From: Bradyrhizobium sp. BTAi1
Lineage (GTDB): Bacteria; Pseudomonadota; Alphaproteobacteria; Rhizobiales; Xanthobacteraceae
Assembly: GCF_000015165.1 (NCBI RefSeq)
Contig: NC_009485.1
Location: 5,723,501 to 5,787,500, forward strand
Length of the DNA stretch: 64,000 bases
Direction of reading: 5' to 3'
The notes under the pieces were generated by a model. That model worked only from the letters and a program-made list of their open reading frames with translations. It had not been told where the DNA came from and made no database searches. Shown here piece by piece: positions 52,201-60,486 of this stretch. A program made the position numbers and the translations under genes. Each line of letters begins with the position of its first letter. Positions within the stretch are counted from its first letter, which is position 1.

Positions 52201-54913
52201 GGCCGAAACCATCACCAGCGGCGCGCGCGAAGCCCAGATGACGCTGATCAGCGCCTCTTCGGACGCAGCCAATCACGTCAAGTCGCTGGCGGCCGATGTC
52301 GAGCGGACGCTCGCTTCCGTCGGCACCAGCACCGCTGCGACGATCGTCGACAGCGCGCGCGACGTCCAGTCAAAGCTGGTAGCGGCCTCGACCGAGGCGG
52401 CCGATCACGTCAAGTCGCTGGCCATCGATGTCGAGCGGACGCTGGCGACGGTGGGCACCACCACGGCCACCGTGATCATCGACAGCGCCCGCGACGTCCA
52501 GTCCAAGCTGATCTCGGCCTCGACCGAGGCGGCGGAGCACGTCAAATCGCTCGCCGTCGACGTCGAGCGGACGCTGTCCTCGGTGGGCGCCGACACGGCC
52601 AGTTCGATCCTCAACAGCGCACGTCAGGCCCAGATGTCGCTGACGACAACCTCGGCCGACACGGCGGCGACCTTGGTCGGCAGCGCGCGCGAGGCGCAGA
52701 CCATCCTGACCACGACCACGACCGAGACCGTTTCGGTGATCGTGAGCGGCGCCCGCGAGGCGCAGGACATGCTGACCGCGACCTCGACGGACACCGCCGG
52801 CCAGCTCAAGGCGATCTCCTCGGAGATCGAGCGCTCGATCAACAGCGTCGCGGCGAACACGACGGATGCGATCCAGAACAGTGCGTTGAACGCGCAGAGC
52901 GCGCTCGTCGCCGCCTCGAACGAGGTCTCCACGCGCGTGAAATCGACCTCGACCGAAATCGAGCGCTCGGTGCTCGCAGCCAGCAACTCGTTCGGCTCGG
53001 CGATGACCGGCAAGACCGACGAGATCGTCACCTATGTGCAGCAGCAGACCGAGCGTCTGTCGCAGATCCTCGATGGCAAGCGCGGCACCCTGGTCGAGAC
53101 GCTGAGTTCGAAGACCAACCAGCTGACGATCGAGGTCGATCGCGTCACGGCGGACGCACTGAAGTCGATCGAGGCGCGCGGCCAGGCCTTCGCTCAGGCG
53201 GTCAGCGGCAACGGTTCGGACGTGGCCCGCAACATCACCTCGGCCGGCGAACTCGCGACCACGGCGATCACCAAGTCGCTGCGGGAGCTGGAGCAGGCTT
53301 CGCGCGCGGCGATCGAGCAGTCGCGCCAGGTCTCGGTCGCGGCCGTCACCGAAATGCAGGAAACCAGCAAGATCCTGCGCACCGATACCGTCGCTCTGTT
53401 CGAGCGTTTGCGCGAGGGCAACATCCTGCTTCAGGAAGTCCTCACCGGCGCCCACGACAACCTCAACTCGCTCGAACGGGCGCTGGTGACGCGCGTCGCC
53501 GACTTCGTCACCGCCATGAACGACGTGACCTCGCGGAACGGCACTGCGACGCAGAACCTCGAGGATCAGCTCAACGTCTTCAACGTGAAGACGACGCGGG
53601 CGCTGGAAGACCTCAACTCGCTGTCGAGCCAGTTCGACGCCCATGGCAAGGCCTTGATCGAGGCGGCCGCGGTGGTCGAACAGAGCAACCGCGATGCGAC
53701 GGTCTCGATCTCGGAGCGCAAGTCGACGCTGGAATCGCTGATCACCACCATCGATCTGCGCACCGCGGACCTCGATCAGCGCCTGTCGCGCTTCACCTCC
53801 CTGCTCGACGAGTCGCTGGCCGCGGCCGAGGAGCGGGCGCGCGACATCGCGCGCGTGGTGGCCGAGACCGCCGGCGCCGGCTCGACCGCGATCAGCCGTC
53901 AGTTCGAAGCCATCCGCGCCAATGCGGAGGAGGAACGCCGCCTGACCACCTCCTCGATGCAGGAGATCTACCAGCAGAGCACGCAGGAAGCCGAAGCGAT
54001 GTTCAAGCAGTCGGCGGAGAAGTTCGCCGCGCTGGTCTCGAGCATGAAGCAGATGACGGCCGAGATGCACCGCGAGCTCGAAGCGACCCGCGGCGAGCTT
54101 CGCCGCGGCGTGCTCGAAATGCCTCAGGAAGCGGCCGAGAGCACCGCGCAGATGCGCAAGGTGATCGTCGACCAGATCGAGGCGCTGGCGGAGCTGAACC
54201 GTATCGTCGCGCATCACGGCCGCGGCCTGGATGTCGTCAGCACGGCGCGCCCCGCTGCCGTCGCAGTCGCGCCCGCTGCCGTCGTGCGCCAGGAGGAGCC
54301 GATCGTGGCGGCAGCCGCCGTCGGCGCACGGCCCGAGATGCGGCTGCGCGAGTCGAGCTCGACCAGCGTCACCAACCTGCCGCCTCCGGATCTCGGCATG
54401 CAGCCGCCGGCGCCGCCTCCGCCGCCCCAGCCGCGCCGGGTCGAGGCGCCGCCGATGGGTCCGGTCGCCGATCAGGGGCGCGACAATTGGCTGTCCGACC
54501 TGCTCAACCGCGCCGACAACAGCACGGCCGGACAGACGGCGCCGCGCGGCCGCGGATCGGCGACGGCCCAGCCGGGCAATCCGCTGGAATCGCTGTCGCT
54601 CGACATTGCGCGGCTGATGGACCGCAATCTCGCAGCCGAGATGTGGGACCGCTATCAGCGCGGCGAGACCAAGGCGTTCTCCAAGCGCCTGTATACGCCG
54701 GCCGGTCAGAAGGCGTTCGACGAGGTCGCCCGCAAATATCGCGCCGACCGCACCTTCAAGCAGACGGTCGACCGCTACATCACCGAGTTCGAGCGGCTGC
54801 TCGATGACGTCGCGCGCGACGATCGCAATCCGCAGGCTCTGCGCGGCCAGCTGACCTCGGAGACGGGCCTCGTCTACACCCTGCTCGCCCACGCCGCCGG
54901 CCGGCTGGCGTGA
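49289..54913 (+). CDS. Giant membrane-anchored coiled-coil protein, GPR/RgsE-like polar growth factor
   Basis: 1874 residues. The ATG 49289 is preferred over GTG 49244, whose extra 15 codons include rare aaa, tta and aga despite a good ribosome site. The layout is a disordered N-terminus, two transmembrane helices (about 105-128 and 139-165), a ~1500-residue helical region with apolipoprotein-like repeats, a Pro-rich linker (about 1700-1750) and a conserved C-terminal helical domain (about 1765-1874). Four 22-residue repeats lie at 623-710 and ten-odd 44-residue repeats at 803-1242. This matches Agrobacterium GPR and Sinorhizobium RgsE, which form a ring at the growth pole. Homology is judged from architecture; function is inferred. 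Confidence 0.8.
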   Translation: MANTPKKVKDPTEVALSAIQEALNISDTSAPLEQQGPVQADGAASGKSAGASSYDSFDNRPGADRGTLDDIEPPPLAVRRPANDDRETIGQLLQAIQKGRPTRSVYTLATAFAGIWIVGCALITIGFLPSLQALLGQSGGVLVLAGLSAVFFAPVLLFYFLASLAWRGQELRMIAQSMAQVAIRFSEPEGAASDSIVTVGQAIRREVAAMGDGVERAIARAGELETLVANEVAALERAYSDNEVRIRALLQDIAHQRDNLVGQAEQVRSAISGVQIDLRHDIALISDAIASRVDEVAKSITGALEERGAHITAALGNAGDNMILALGERGGDLLDRLEEASAETTRAVLDASERLTTSLNFKTGHVHDEFADLSDRVHEMLNERIDRITSEFEQRTAAIVDGISVRTEQVHDSLKASGDSLLLELELRGGDLVSKIDEASQRLSSQILASGEKASESLDATVNTLVAKVVSQTESTHDTLSTQISAFDELVKNQGTELAERFARDSSTLGALITRHITEFDRTVKTYGGEIVERMGQRTQEISENLKTYVDTFDTRLSTNSGEITATLDQRLSQFETNLQTSITSFDSSLDSKIKTFDDTVGGRLKTLEESFDNRATSVTATIEGRLGTLSNSLTDGAAQVLSAIDSRLTVLTTSLTDGSAQAIQSIDSRLNVLTSSLADGTEKALEAIDGRIVSLSNIIDGRSSELTETVTARFQDIHQSIETRVGSIARDIDQRVSQFEDLLGSRVEAVAGRIESSGRQASDELMTRAELLSASIRSHVEDAERALTDLVVNTSETIQTGARNAQQALLNVSTDVGSQLKTTSTEVERALAGAGSNAADAILSSAREAQATLLTASGETATQIKSLTADVERTLTAAGSATAASILAGAREVQSTLVSASSDAADHVKSLAADVQHSLTGVGTATAEAITAGAREAQSTLLAASQEAATQVKALTVDVQRSLSIAGTTTAETITSGAREAQMTLISASSDAANHVKSLAADVERTLASVGTSTAATIVDSARDVQSKLVAASTEAADHVKSLAIDVERTLATVGTTTATVIIDSARDVQSKLISASTEAAEHVKSLAVDVERTLSSVGADTASSILNSARQAQMSLTTTSADTAATLVGSAREAQTILTTTTTETVSVIVSGAREAQDMLTATSTDTAGQLKAISSEIERSINSVAANTTDAIQNSALNAQSALVAASNEVSTRVKSTSTEIERSVLAASNSFGSAMTGKTDEIVTYVQQQTERLSQILDGKRGTLVETLSSKTNQLTIEVDRVTADALKSIEARGQAFAQAVSGNGSDVARNITSAGELATTAITKSLRELEQASRAAIEQSRQVSVAAVTEMQETSKILRTDTVALFERLREGNILLQEVLTGAHDNLNSLERALVTRVADFVTAMNDVTSRNGTATQNLEDQLNVFNVKTTRALEDLNSLSSQFDAHGKALIEAAAVVEQSNRDATVSISERKSTLESLITTIDLRTADLDQRLSRFTSLLDESLAAAEERARDIARVVAETAGAGSTAISRQFEAIRANAEEERRLTTSSMQEIYQQSTQEAEAMFKQSAEKFAALVSSMKQMTAEMHRELEATRGELRRGVLEMPQEAAESTAQMRKVIVDQIEALAELNRIVAHHGRGLDVVSTARPAAVAVAPAAVVRQEEPIVAAAAVGARPEMRLRESSSTSVTNLPPPDLGMQPPAPPPPPQPRRVEAPPMGPVADQGRDNWLSDLLNRADNSTAGQTAPRGRGSATAQPGNPLESLSLDIARLMDRNLAAEMWDRYQRGETKAFSKRLYTPAGQKAFDEVARKYRADRTFKQTVDRYITEFERLLDDVARDDRNPQALRGQLTSETGLVYTLLAHAAGRLA
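51155..51418 (+). repeat. Four tandem 66-bp (22-residue) coding repeats
   Basis: Inside the coiled-coil gene, four successive 22-residue units with the form IDxRLxxLxxSLxDGxxxxxxx (IEGRLGTLSNSLTDGAAQVL, IDSRLTVLTTSLTDGSAQAI, IDSRLNVLTSSLADGTEKAL, IDGRIVSLSNIIDGRSSELT). Twenty-two residues is two hendecads. Confidence 0.8.
51695..53014 (+). repeat. Tandem 132-bp (44-residue) coding repeats
   Basis: Consecutive units start with AREAQ-type motifs at 51695, 51827, 51959, 52091, 52223, 52355, 52487 and 52619, each exactly 132 bases. Two half-length 66-base units follow at 52619 and 52685, then full units at 52751 and 52883. The consensus is roughly AREAQ-TL-SAS-EAADHVKSL-ADVERTL-x3-G-xTA-xI-xS. 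Confidence 0.85.
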
Positions 54914-54972
54914 TCGGTGGGGCGAAGAGCGAGTAGCGAATGGGCGAGTAGCGCGCCGCGCAACGACAACAC

Positions 54973-54994
54973 ACGGAGGCCGCAAGGCCTCCGT
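54973..54994 (+). terminator. Terminator of the coiled-coil gene
   Basis: Perfect nine-base stem (ACGGAGGCC at 54973-54981 and its complement at 54986-54994), GCAA loop, followed by TTCGCTTTG. It is 60 bases after the stop. Confidence 0.8.
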
Positions 54995-55152
54995 TTCGCT
55001 TTGGGGACTGCAATAGAATCGGCCCCGCCAGTCACGCCCTGCTTCAGCAGGACCGCGAGGTCACTAAGGGAGCCGGCCGGGAGCAATCAATCGAGGTCGG
55101 CGCGGCAGGCCCCGTACGATTTGCGACCACGAAGCCTGCTCTTCGCCGGGTC

Positions 55153-56031
55153 TCATCGCCTGCTGCTGGCCGGCGGCGCGGGCGCCGGTGCGGGCTGCGA
55201 GGCCTGGGCATTGCTCGGACTTGAATTGCTGGCGCCGAACAGGACGCGGGTCGGGTTGCGGTCGAAATTGTTCACGGCCCGGCTGATGTCGGACAAGGTC
55301 CGCCGCCCGTCAGCCATCAGCGCGCCGGAGCGCTTGTCGAAATCTTCGGCGAGCTCGCGGATCGACTTCACTGTCAGGAACAACTCGCCGCCATCCTTGC
55401 CGCCGGCCAGCGAATTGAGCCCGAGCATCAACGTATCGGCCTTGCCCATGATGCCGTCGACCCGGCTCATGACGCCGTCGATGCGTTCGGAATTGCGCGC
55501 CAGCGACTGGGTGAAGACCTCGAGATTCTTGATCGAGTTCTTCACAGCATCCTGGTTGTCAGCCACCACCTTGTTGATGTTCTGCAGCGTGGCGCGGATC
55601 GCTTCGGTCACATCCTGTAGCCGGGTCGGGTCGGCGCGCAGCACCGGCACACCGTCTTCATCCAGGGGCGGCGGCGGTGCCGCCTCCTCCCCACCCTTGA
55701 GCGCGATCGCGGCGACTCCGGTCAGACCCTGGAACTCAAGCCCGACGAGCGTGTCCTTGCGGATGGGCGCATTGTTCTCAACCATCGCCAGCGCCACCAC
55801 GCGGCGCGGATTGTCGAGCTTGACCGAGATCACCTCGCCGACCCGGATACCGTTGAAATTGACGCTGCCGCCATTGCGCAGGCCGGCGGCCGGGCCTTCG
55901 AACACCACCCGCAAGGGACTGCGCTGCTTGGTCGTATGCAGGCTCTGGAACCAGAGGACGAACCCGACCGCCGCAGCGATCACCGCCAGCGTGAATGAAC
56001 CGATCAGGACGTAATTCGCCCGCGTTTCCAT
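55153..56031 (-). CDS. mlaD: MlaD-family (MCE) lipid-binding protein
   Basis: A 292-residue protein starting METRANYVLIGSF at ATG 56029-56031, with GGAG seven bases ahead. One N-terminal transmembrane helix (about 7-28) is followed by the MCE domain (about 38-120: SPLRVVFEGPAAGLRNGGSV, FNGIRVGEVISVKLD, LVGLEFQGLTGVAAIALKGG), then a long helical region and Ser/Pro/Ala tail. It is the periplasmic substrate-binding hexamer of a phospholipid transporter with the ATPase and permease directly upstream. Third gene of mlaE-mlaF-mlaD. Confidence 0.92.
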   Translation of the reverse strand: METRANYVLIGSFTLAVIAAAVGFVLWFQSLHTTKQRSPLRVVFEGPAAGLRNGGSVNFNGIRVGEVISVKLDNPRRVVALAMVENNAPIRKDTLVGLEFQGLTGVAAIALKGGEEAAPPPPLDEDGVPVLRADPTRLQDVTEAIRATLQNINKVVADNQDAVKNSIKNLEVFTQSLARNSERIDGVMSRVDGIMGKADTLMLGLNSLAGGKDGGELFLTVKSIRELAEDFDKRSGALMADGRRTLSDISRAVNNFDRNPTRVLFGASNSSPSNAQASQPAPAPAPPASSRR

Positions 56032-56158
56032 TATCAACTCCGGTACCGGCATGTCGCGGCGACGATCATGTCCCGCGCTGCCGTGCCTTTCGGTCGGCGC
56101 CGGGTTCGGCACCTGCCCCATCTGTTTTGTCGCGGGAGTCGCCACTCCCGCTCACAAA

Positions 56159-56953
56159 TTAACGAACCGCAGTCGCGGCACTCTCCCCCACCACCGCGCG
56201 GGCGCGCTTGCCGTGAAAATACTGCCGGAGCCATGGATGCTCCGAGGCCTGCATGTCAGCCATCGATCCCGCGGCAATGATCTTGCCGTTGCCCAGCACG
56301 GCGATGCGGTCGCAGGCCGTGTAGAGGCTGTCGAGATCATGCGTTACCATGAAAACAGTCAGTCCCAAAGTGCGCTGCAGAGTGCGTACCAGTTCGTCGA
56401 AATCGCCGGCGCCGATCGGGTCGAGCCCCGAGGTCGGCTCATCGAGGAACACGAGTTCCGGATCGAGCGCCAAGGCGCGCGCCAGCGCCACGCGCTTGAT
56501 CATGCCGCCGGACAGCTCACTCGGGAAACGATCAGCAACATCGGGCCGTAATCCGACCATCACCAGCTTGGCGACCATGATCTCGTCCAGCAGGCGCTGC
56601 GAGACCCTGAGATACTCCCGCACCGGAAACTGGATGTTCTGCCGCACCGTCAACGAGGAGAACAATGCGCCCTGCTGAAACAGCACGCCCCAGCGCCGCT
56701 CGACGGCGCGGCGGCTGGCGCGGTCCGCGGCATCGAGATCGACGCCGAACACCTCGATGCGCCCCGCCAGCTTCGGCACCAGGCCGATGATGGTGCGGGT
56801 CAGCACCGACTTGCCCGCCCCCGATGGACCGACGAAGCCGAGGATCTCACCGCGCTTGACGTCGAGATCGAGCTCGTCGAGCACGCGCGTCGCGCCGAAC
56901 TGCACGGTGACGCCGCGGACGCGGATGATCGGATCTGTCACGTCCTGCGTCAT
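56159..56953 (-). CDS. mlaF: MlaF-type ABC transporter ATPase
   Basis: A 264-residue ATPase from ATG 56951-56953 (MTQDVTDPIIRVRG). Walker A GPSGAGKSVLT, signature LSGGMIKRVALARAL, Walker B ELVFLDEPTSGLDPIGAGDF, and the switch His in VTHDLDSLYT. It begins one base after the permease stop, so translation is coupled, and is followed by mlaD after 127 bases. It energises lipid transport between inner and outer membrane. Confidence 0.94.
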   Translation of the reverse strand: MTQDVTDPIIRVRGVTVQFGATRVLDELDLDVKRGEILGFVGPSGAGKSVLTRTIIGLVPKLAGRIEVFGVDLDAADRASRRAVERRWGVLFQQGALFSSLTVRQNIQFPVREYLRVSQRLLDEIMVAKLVMVGLRPDVADRFPSELSGGMIKRVALARALALDPELVFLDEPTSGLDPIGAGDFDELVRTLQRTLGLTVFMVTHDLDSLYTACDRIAVLGNGKIIAAGSMADMQASEHPWLRQYFHGKRARAVVGESAATAVR

Positions 56954-56954
56954 G

Positions 56955-58097
56955 TTACATCCCGACCGTCGCAAAGAAGATCGCGAACACGCCGTCCATC
57001 ACGATGACGAAGAAGATTCCCTTGACCACCGAGGACGTGGTGTGGCGCCCCAAGGACTCCGCACTGCCCTGCACCGCGAGCCCCTCGACGCAGGCAACGA
57101 TCCCGATCACCGCCGCCATCACCGGCGCCTTGAGCAGGCCCACGGTGAAATGGTCGATCGAGATCGCTTCGCGCAGGCGCAGCAGGAACGCCTCGGGATC
57201 GACGCCGCCATAGAACCACGCCACCAGCCCGCCGCCATAGAGCGCAGCGATGTCGCCCAGGAAGGACAGGATCGGCAGCGCGATCACCAGCGCCAGCATG
57301 CGCGGCAGGATCAGCACCTCGATCGGATCGAAGCCCATGGTCCTGAGCGCATCGATCTCCTCGCGCATCTTCATCGAGCCGAGTTCGGCCGTATAGGCGC
57401 TGCCCGACCGGCCCGCGATCATGATCGCGACCAGCAACACCCCGATCTCGCGCAGCACCAGCACGCCGAGCATGTCGACAACGAAGATGTCGGCGCCGAA
57501 CCTGCGGAAATGAAAGATGCCCTGTTGGGCGATGATGCAGCCGATCAAGAAGGTGATGAGCACAATGATTGGAACAGCGCGCCAGCACACCTGCTCGAGA
57601 TGATGGATCGTCGAGGTCAGGCGGAAGCTGCGCGGATGGATGAACACCCGGCCGCTGGCGACGATCACGGCGCCGAGCATGTCGATCAGGGCGGCCACTG
57701 TGCCGAAGATGCCGGCGACGCTGCGGCCAATCTGGCCGAGCATGCCGGTGATGGTCACCGCCGTCGCATCGCCGTCGGGCGCGGCGCTGACGCGGCGGAC
57801 CTCGTCGACCAGACTGGCATAGTTCGCCGACAGGCCATCGATCCTGGCCTCGGCGGTTCCCGTCGTGAAGCTGCGGCGCAGCCGCTCGATCAGCCAGGCG
57901 CCGAACGTATCGAGCCTGGAGACCTCCGACACATCGATGGACACATCGATCTTCTTGCCGGCGAGCTTCTCCGCATCGGCGACGAGCCGCTCGAGCGACG
58001 GCGCAAACGGCGCGGTCCAGGCGCCCGTCGCGCGCAGCGACAGTGCACTGCCCTCGCCACTGCGTTGCAGATCAGGGTCGCCCGTCACGACGACCAT
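56955..58097 (-). CDS. mlaE: MlaE-type permease with N-terminal STAS domain
   Basis: A 380-residue protein. Residues ~15-110 form a STAS-like domain (KIDVSIDVSEVSRLDTFGAW, LIERLRRSF), then the MlaE permease with about five helices (~125-378), including EIGVLLVAIMIAGRSGSAYT and MKMREEIDALRTMGFDPIEV. In E. coli the STAS component is a separate protein (MlaB); here it is fused. It starts the operon mlaE-mlaF-mlaD; no MlaC gene is seen nearby. It diverges from the dipeptide epimerase gene. Confidence 0.93.
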   Translation of the reverse strand: MVVVTGDPDLQRSGEGSALSLRATGAWTAPFAPSLERLVADAEKLAGKKIDVSIDVSEVSRLDTFGAWLIERLRRSFTTGTAEARIDGLSANYASLVDEVRRVSAAPDGDATAVTITGMLGQIGRSVAGIFGTVAALIDMLGAVIVASGRVFIHPRSFRLTSTIHHLEQVCWRAVPIIVLITFLIGCIIAQQGIFHFRRFGADIFVVDMLGVLVLREIGVLLVAIMIAGRSGSAYTAELGSMKMREEIDALRTMGFDPIEVLILPRMLALVIALPILSFLGDIAALYGGGLVAWFYGGVDPEAFLLRLREAISIDHFTVGLLKAPVMAAVIGIVACVEGLAVQGSAESLGRHTTSSVVKGIFFVIVMDGVFAIFFATVGM

Positions 58098-58246
58098 CCT
58101 CGGAGCCCAGGACGTTCGCTCCTTGACGAGAGAAATCCCACCGCGTCGCCACCACCTTGCCGGAGACCCCCATCAACAGCCATAGTCGCTCCGCTCGCGC
58201 AAGTCCCCAGCGCCTCATCCCGGTTCACAAATCGCCAGATTTCCAG

Positions 58247-59242
58247 ATGACTTCCAACGGTTTCCCAATACTGGACGCACGTCTCGGCCACTGGCCGATC
58301 GCCGGCAGCTTCACGATCAGCCGCGGCGCCAAGACCGAAGCCGTCACCATCATGGCCGAGGTCCGGCTCGGCGCGCTCACAGGCCGTGGCGAATGCGTGC
58401 CCTATCCGCGTTATGGCGAGACGCCCGAGACATCGTTGAGCGCCCTGCTGGCCATGCGCGACGCCGTCAGTTCCGGCCTCGATCGCAACGCGTTGCAGTC
58501 GGCGATGCCACCCGGCGCCGCACGCAACGCGCTCGATTGCGCGCTGCTTGATCTCGAGGCCAAGCGCAGCGGCCGGCGAATCTGGGACTTGCTTGGACGT
58601 CCAGCGCCCGAGCCTTGCGTGACGGCCTACACGATCTCGCTTGGCGCCCCCGAGGTCATGGCCAAGGCGGCGGCCAAGGCCGCGCACCGCCCGCTGCTGA
58701 AGATCAAGCTCGGCGGAGATGGTGATCCAGCGCGGATCGCCGCGGTTCGTGCGGCGGCACCGCAATCGCAACTGATCGTCGACGCCAACGAGTCCTGGAA
58801 CGAGGCGAACCTGGAGGCCAATCTCGCCGCCTGCGTCGCCGCCGGCGTCACGCTGGTCGAGCAGCCGCTGCCGGCGGGACGAGACGATGCCCTGGCCCAG
58901 ATGACGCGCCCGCTCACGATCTGCGCCGACGAGAGTGTTCATGCGAGCGGTTCGCTCGAAGCGTTGCGCGGTCGCTACGACGCCGTCAATATCAAGCTGG
59001 ACAAGACCGGCGGCTTGACCGAGGCGCTCGCAATGGCCGATGCGGCGCGTGCGCTGGGCTTTGACATCATGGTCGGATGCATGGTCGCCACGTCGCTGTC
59101 GATGGCCCCGGCCATGCTGCTGACCCCGCTCGCGCGCTTTGTCGATCTGGATGGGCCGCTGCTGTTGGCCGAGGATTGCGAGCACGGGCTGTACTATCAG
59201 GACAGCCTCGTCTACCCGCCCGATGCAGCGCTGTGGGGCTGA
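58247..59242 (+). CDS. L-Ala-D/L-Glu (dipeptide) epimerase, enolase superfamily
   Basis: A 331-residue muconate-lactonising subgroup enzyme starting MTSNGFPILDARLGHWPIAG at ATG 58247; the frame is open for 90 bases upstream without similarity. Catalytic lysine segment LLKIKLGGDGDPARIAAVRA, metal ligands in LIVDANESWNEANLE, EQPLPAGRDD and CADESVHASG, and the second lysine in AVNIKLDKTGGLTEALAMAD. These are the ycjG/YkfB hallmarks. It recycles murein peptides by epimerising L-Ala-D-Glu; its place beside envelope genes fits. Confidence 0.9.
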   Translation: MTSNGFPILDARLGHWPIAGSFTISRGAKTEAVTIMAEVRLGALTGRGECVPYPRYGETPETSLSALLAMRDAVSSGLDRNALQSAMPPGAARNALDCALLDLEAKRSGRRIWDLLGRPAPEPCVTAYTISLGAPEVMAKAAAKAAHRPLLKIKLGGDGDPARIAAVRAAAPQSQLIVDANESWNEANLEANLAACVAAGVTLVEQPLPAGRDDALAQMTRPLTICADESVHASGSLEALRGRYDAVNIKLDKTGGLTEALAMADAARALGFDIMVGCMVATSLSMAPAMLLTPLARFVDLDGPLLLAEDCEHGLYYQDSLVYPPDAALWG

Positions 59243-60411
59243 TGCGCCAGGCGATGCCGCGCGACCCAGACCAGAAGGCCGCCGGATCCGGCCATCGCCG
59301 CCATAAGGAAATAGACGCCGGGCCCGTATTGCGCATAGACCGGCCCCGACACCATTGAAGCGGCCGAGCCGACGATGCCGCTGGCAGCTGCGTAATAGCC
59401 CTGGCCGCGGGCGGTCACGTGCGCCGGCACCTGGCGGATCAGCAGCCCCATGGTCCCGACCAGGGTCAGTCCGAAGGTGAAGCCGTGGCTGAGCTGGACC
59501 GCGGTGAGCCCGATGGCGTGCGGCTCCATGGCGGTGAGCGTCCAGCGCAGCACGGCCGCGACAGCACCGATCATCACCAGGCTTGCAGGCGCCAGCGTGA
59601 AGCGTGACGACAGAGCAAACACCACGATCTCAGCGAGCACGCCCATGGTCCAAAGCCAGGCGATCATGAGCCCGCTGAGCCCCTGTGCTTTCCATTCGAT
59701 CGCGGAGAACGTGTAATAGGCCGCGTGGCTGCCCTGGATCAGGGCCGACGCGATGATGATGCACAGGAAGGCGGGATCGCTCAGCAGATGCCGTCCCTCC
59801 CGCGCCGGGCCACTGCCGCGCGGCAACGGCGGCAGCCGCTCGAGCAGCAGGCCGCTCGCGACCCCGACCAGCGCCATCGAGACGATGATCCAAATCAGGT
59901 CCGGCGCCGCAACAACGTCAGCCAGCGCGCCGCAGAGCAGCGTTCCAACGATGAAAGCGACGGAGCCCCACAGCCGCAGCCGTCCATAGTTCAAGCCGTA
60001 GCTCATCACGCCGCACAGCGCATACGCATCGGTCAGCGGAACGACCGGTGTCCATAGGCTGCAGGTAGCCACATAGACCAGGAAGACCAGCCAGGGATCG
60101 TGCTGAAAGCCGAGCATCGCAAAGCCTGACGCCGTTGCGAAAGTGGTCAGCCGCATGGCGCCGCGCAGCGCCTGGCGGCGCTCGGACAATGTGGTGATCA
60201 ATGGCAGGACGGTGAACCGGGTCAGCGCGGGGACGGCGATGACGATGCCGATCCAGGCGGCATCCAGCCCGATCGCCCGTAGCCACACGGGAAAAAACGG
60301 CAGGTGCGTGCCCGACAACGCAAACACCGCGCCGTAAAACAGTCCCAGGCGGCCGGCGAATCGCCGCGCCACGGCCGGCGATGTGGTGGAGATTTGTCGG
60401 GATAGTGGCAT
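59212..60411 (-). CDS. MFS transporter, HcaT-like (MFS_1_like)
   Basis: A 399-residue 12-helix transporter. The frame is open 422 codons further upstream, but the ATG at 60409-60411 (MPLSRQISTTSPAVARRF) is the credible start. Motifs: GLFYGAVFALSGTHLPFFPV then WLRAIGLDAAWIGIVIAVPA, SYGLNYGRLRLWGSVAFIVG and GQGYYAAASGIVGSAASMVS. It is closest to the 3-phenylpropionate transporter family. Its C-terminus overlaps the epimerase gene's 3' end on the other strand by 31 bases, so the two are convergent. Confidence 0.88.
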   Translation of the reverse strand: MPLSRQISTTSPAVARRFAGRLGLFYGAVFALSGTHLPFFPVWLRAIGLDAAWIGIVIAVPALTRFTVLPLITTLSERRQALRGAMRLTTFATASGFAMLGFQHDPWLVFLVYVATCSLWTPVVPLTDAYALCGVMSYGLNYGRLRLWGSVAFIVGTLLCGALADVVAAPDLIWIIVSMALVGVASGLLLERLPPLPRGSGPAREGRHLLSDPAFLCIIIASALIQGSHAAYYTFSAIEWKAQGLSGLMIAWLWTMGVLAEIVVFALSSRFTLAPASLVMIGAVAAVLRWTLTAMEPHAIGLTAVQLSHGFTFGLTLVGTMGLLIRQVPAHVTARGQGYYAAASGIVGSAASMVSGPVYAQYGPGVYFLMAAMAGSGGLLVWVARHRLAHQPHSAASGG

Positions 60412-60486
60412 CAATTCAATTGCGATTCGGTCAATATCATGGTGATCGTTATGCCAACGCGCAGCAATTTGCGCGATGGGTTTGCC

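Noticed and set aside
51695..53014. Regular 132-bp repeats resembling a satellite or CRISPR-like array
   Set aside because: They are in frame within a continuous coding sequence, degenerate at the DNA level, and have no unique spacers.
52370..54985. 871-codon open frame antisense to the coiled-coil gene
   Set aside because: It is a GC-driven shadow of a strongly supported gene; its translation is Arg/Gly-rich and has no domain.
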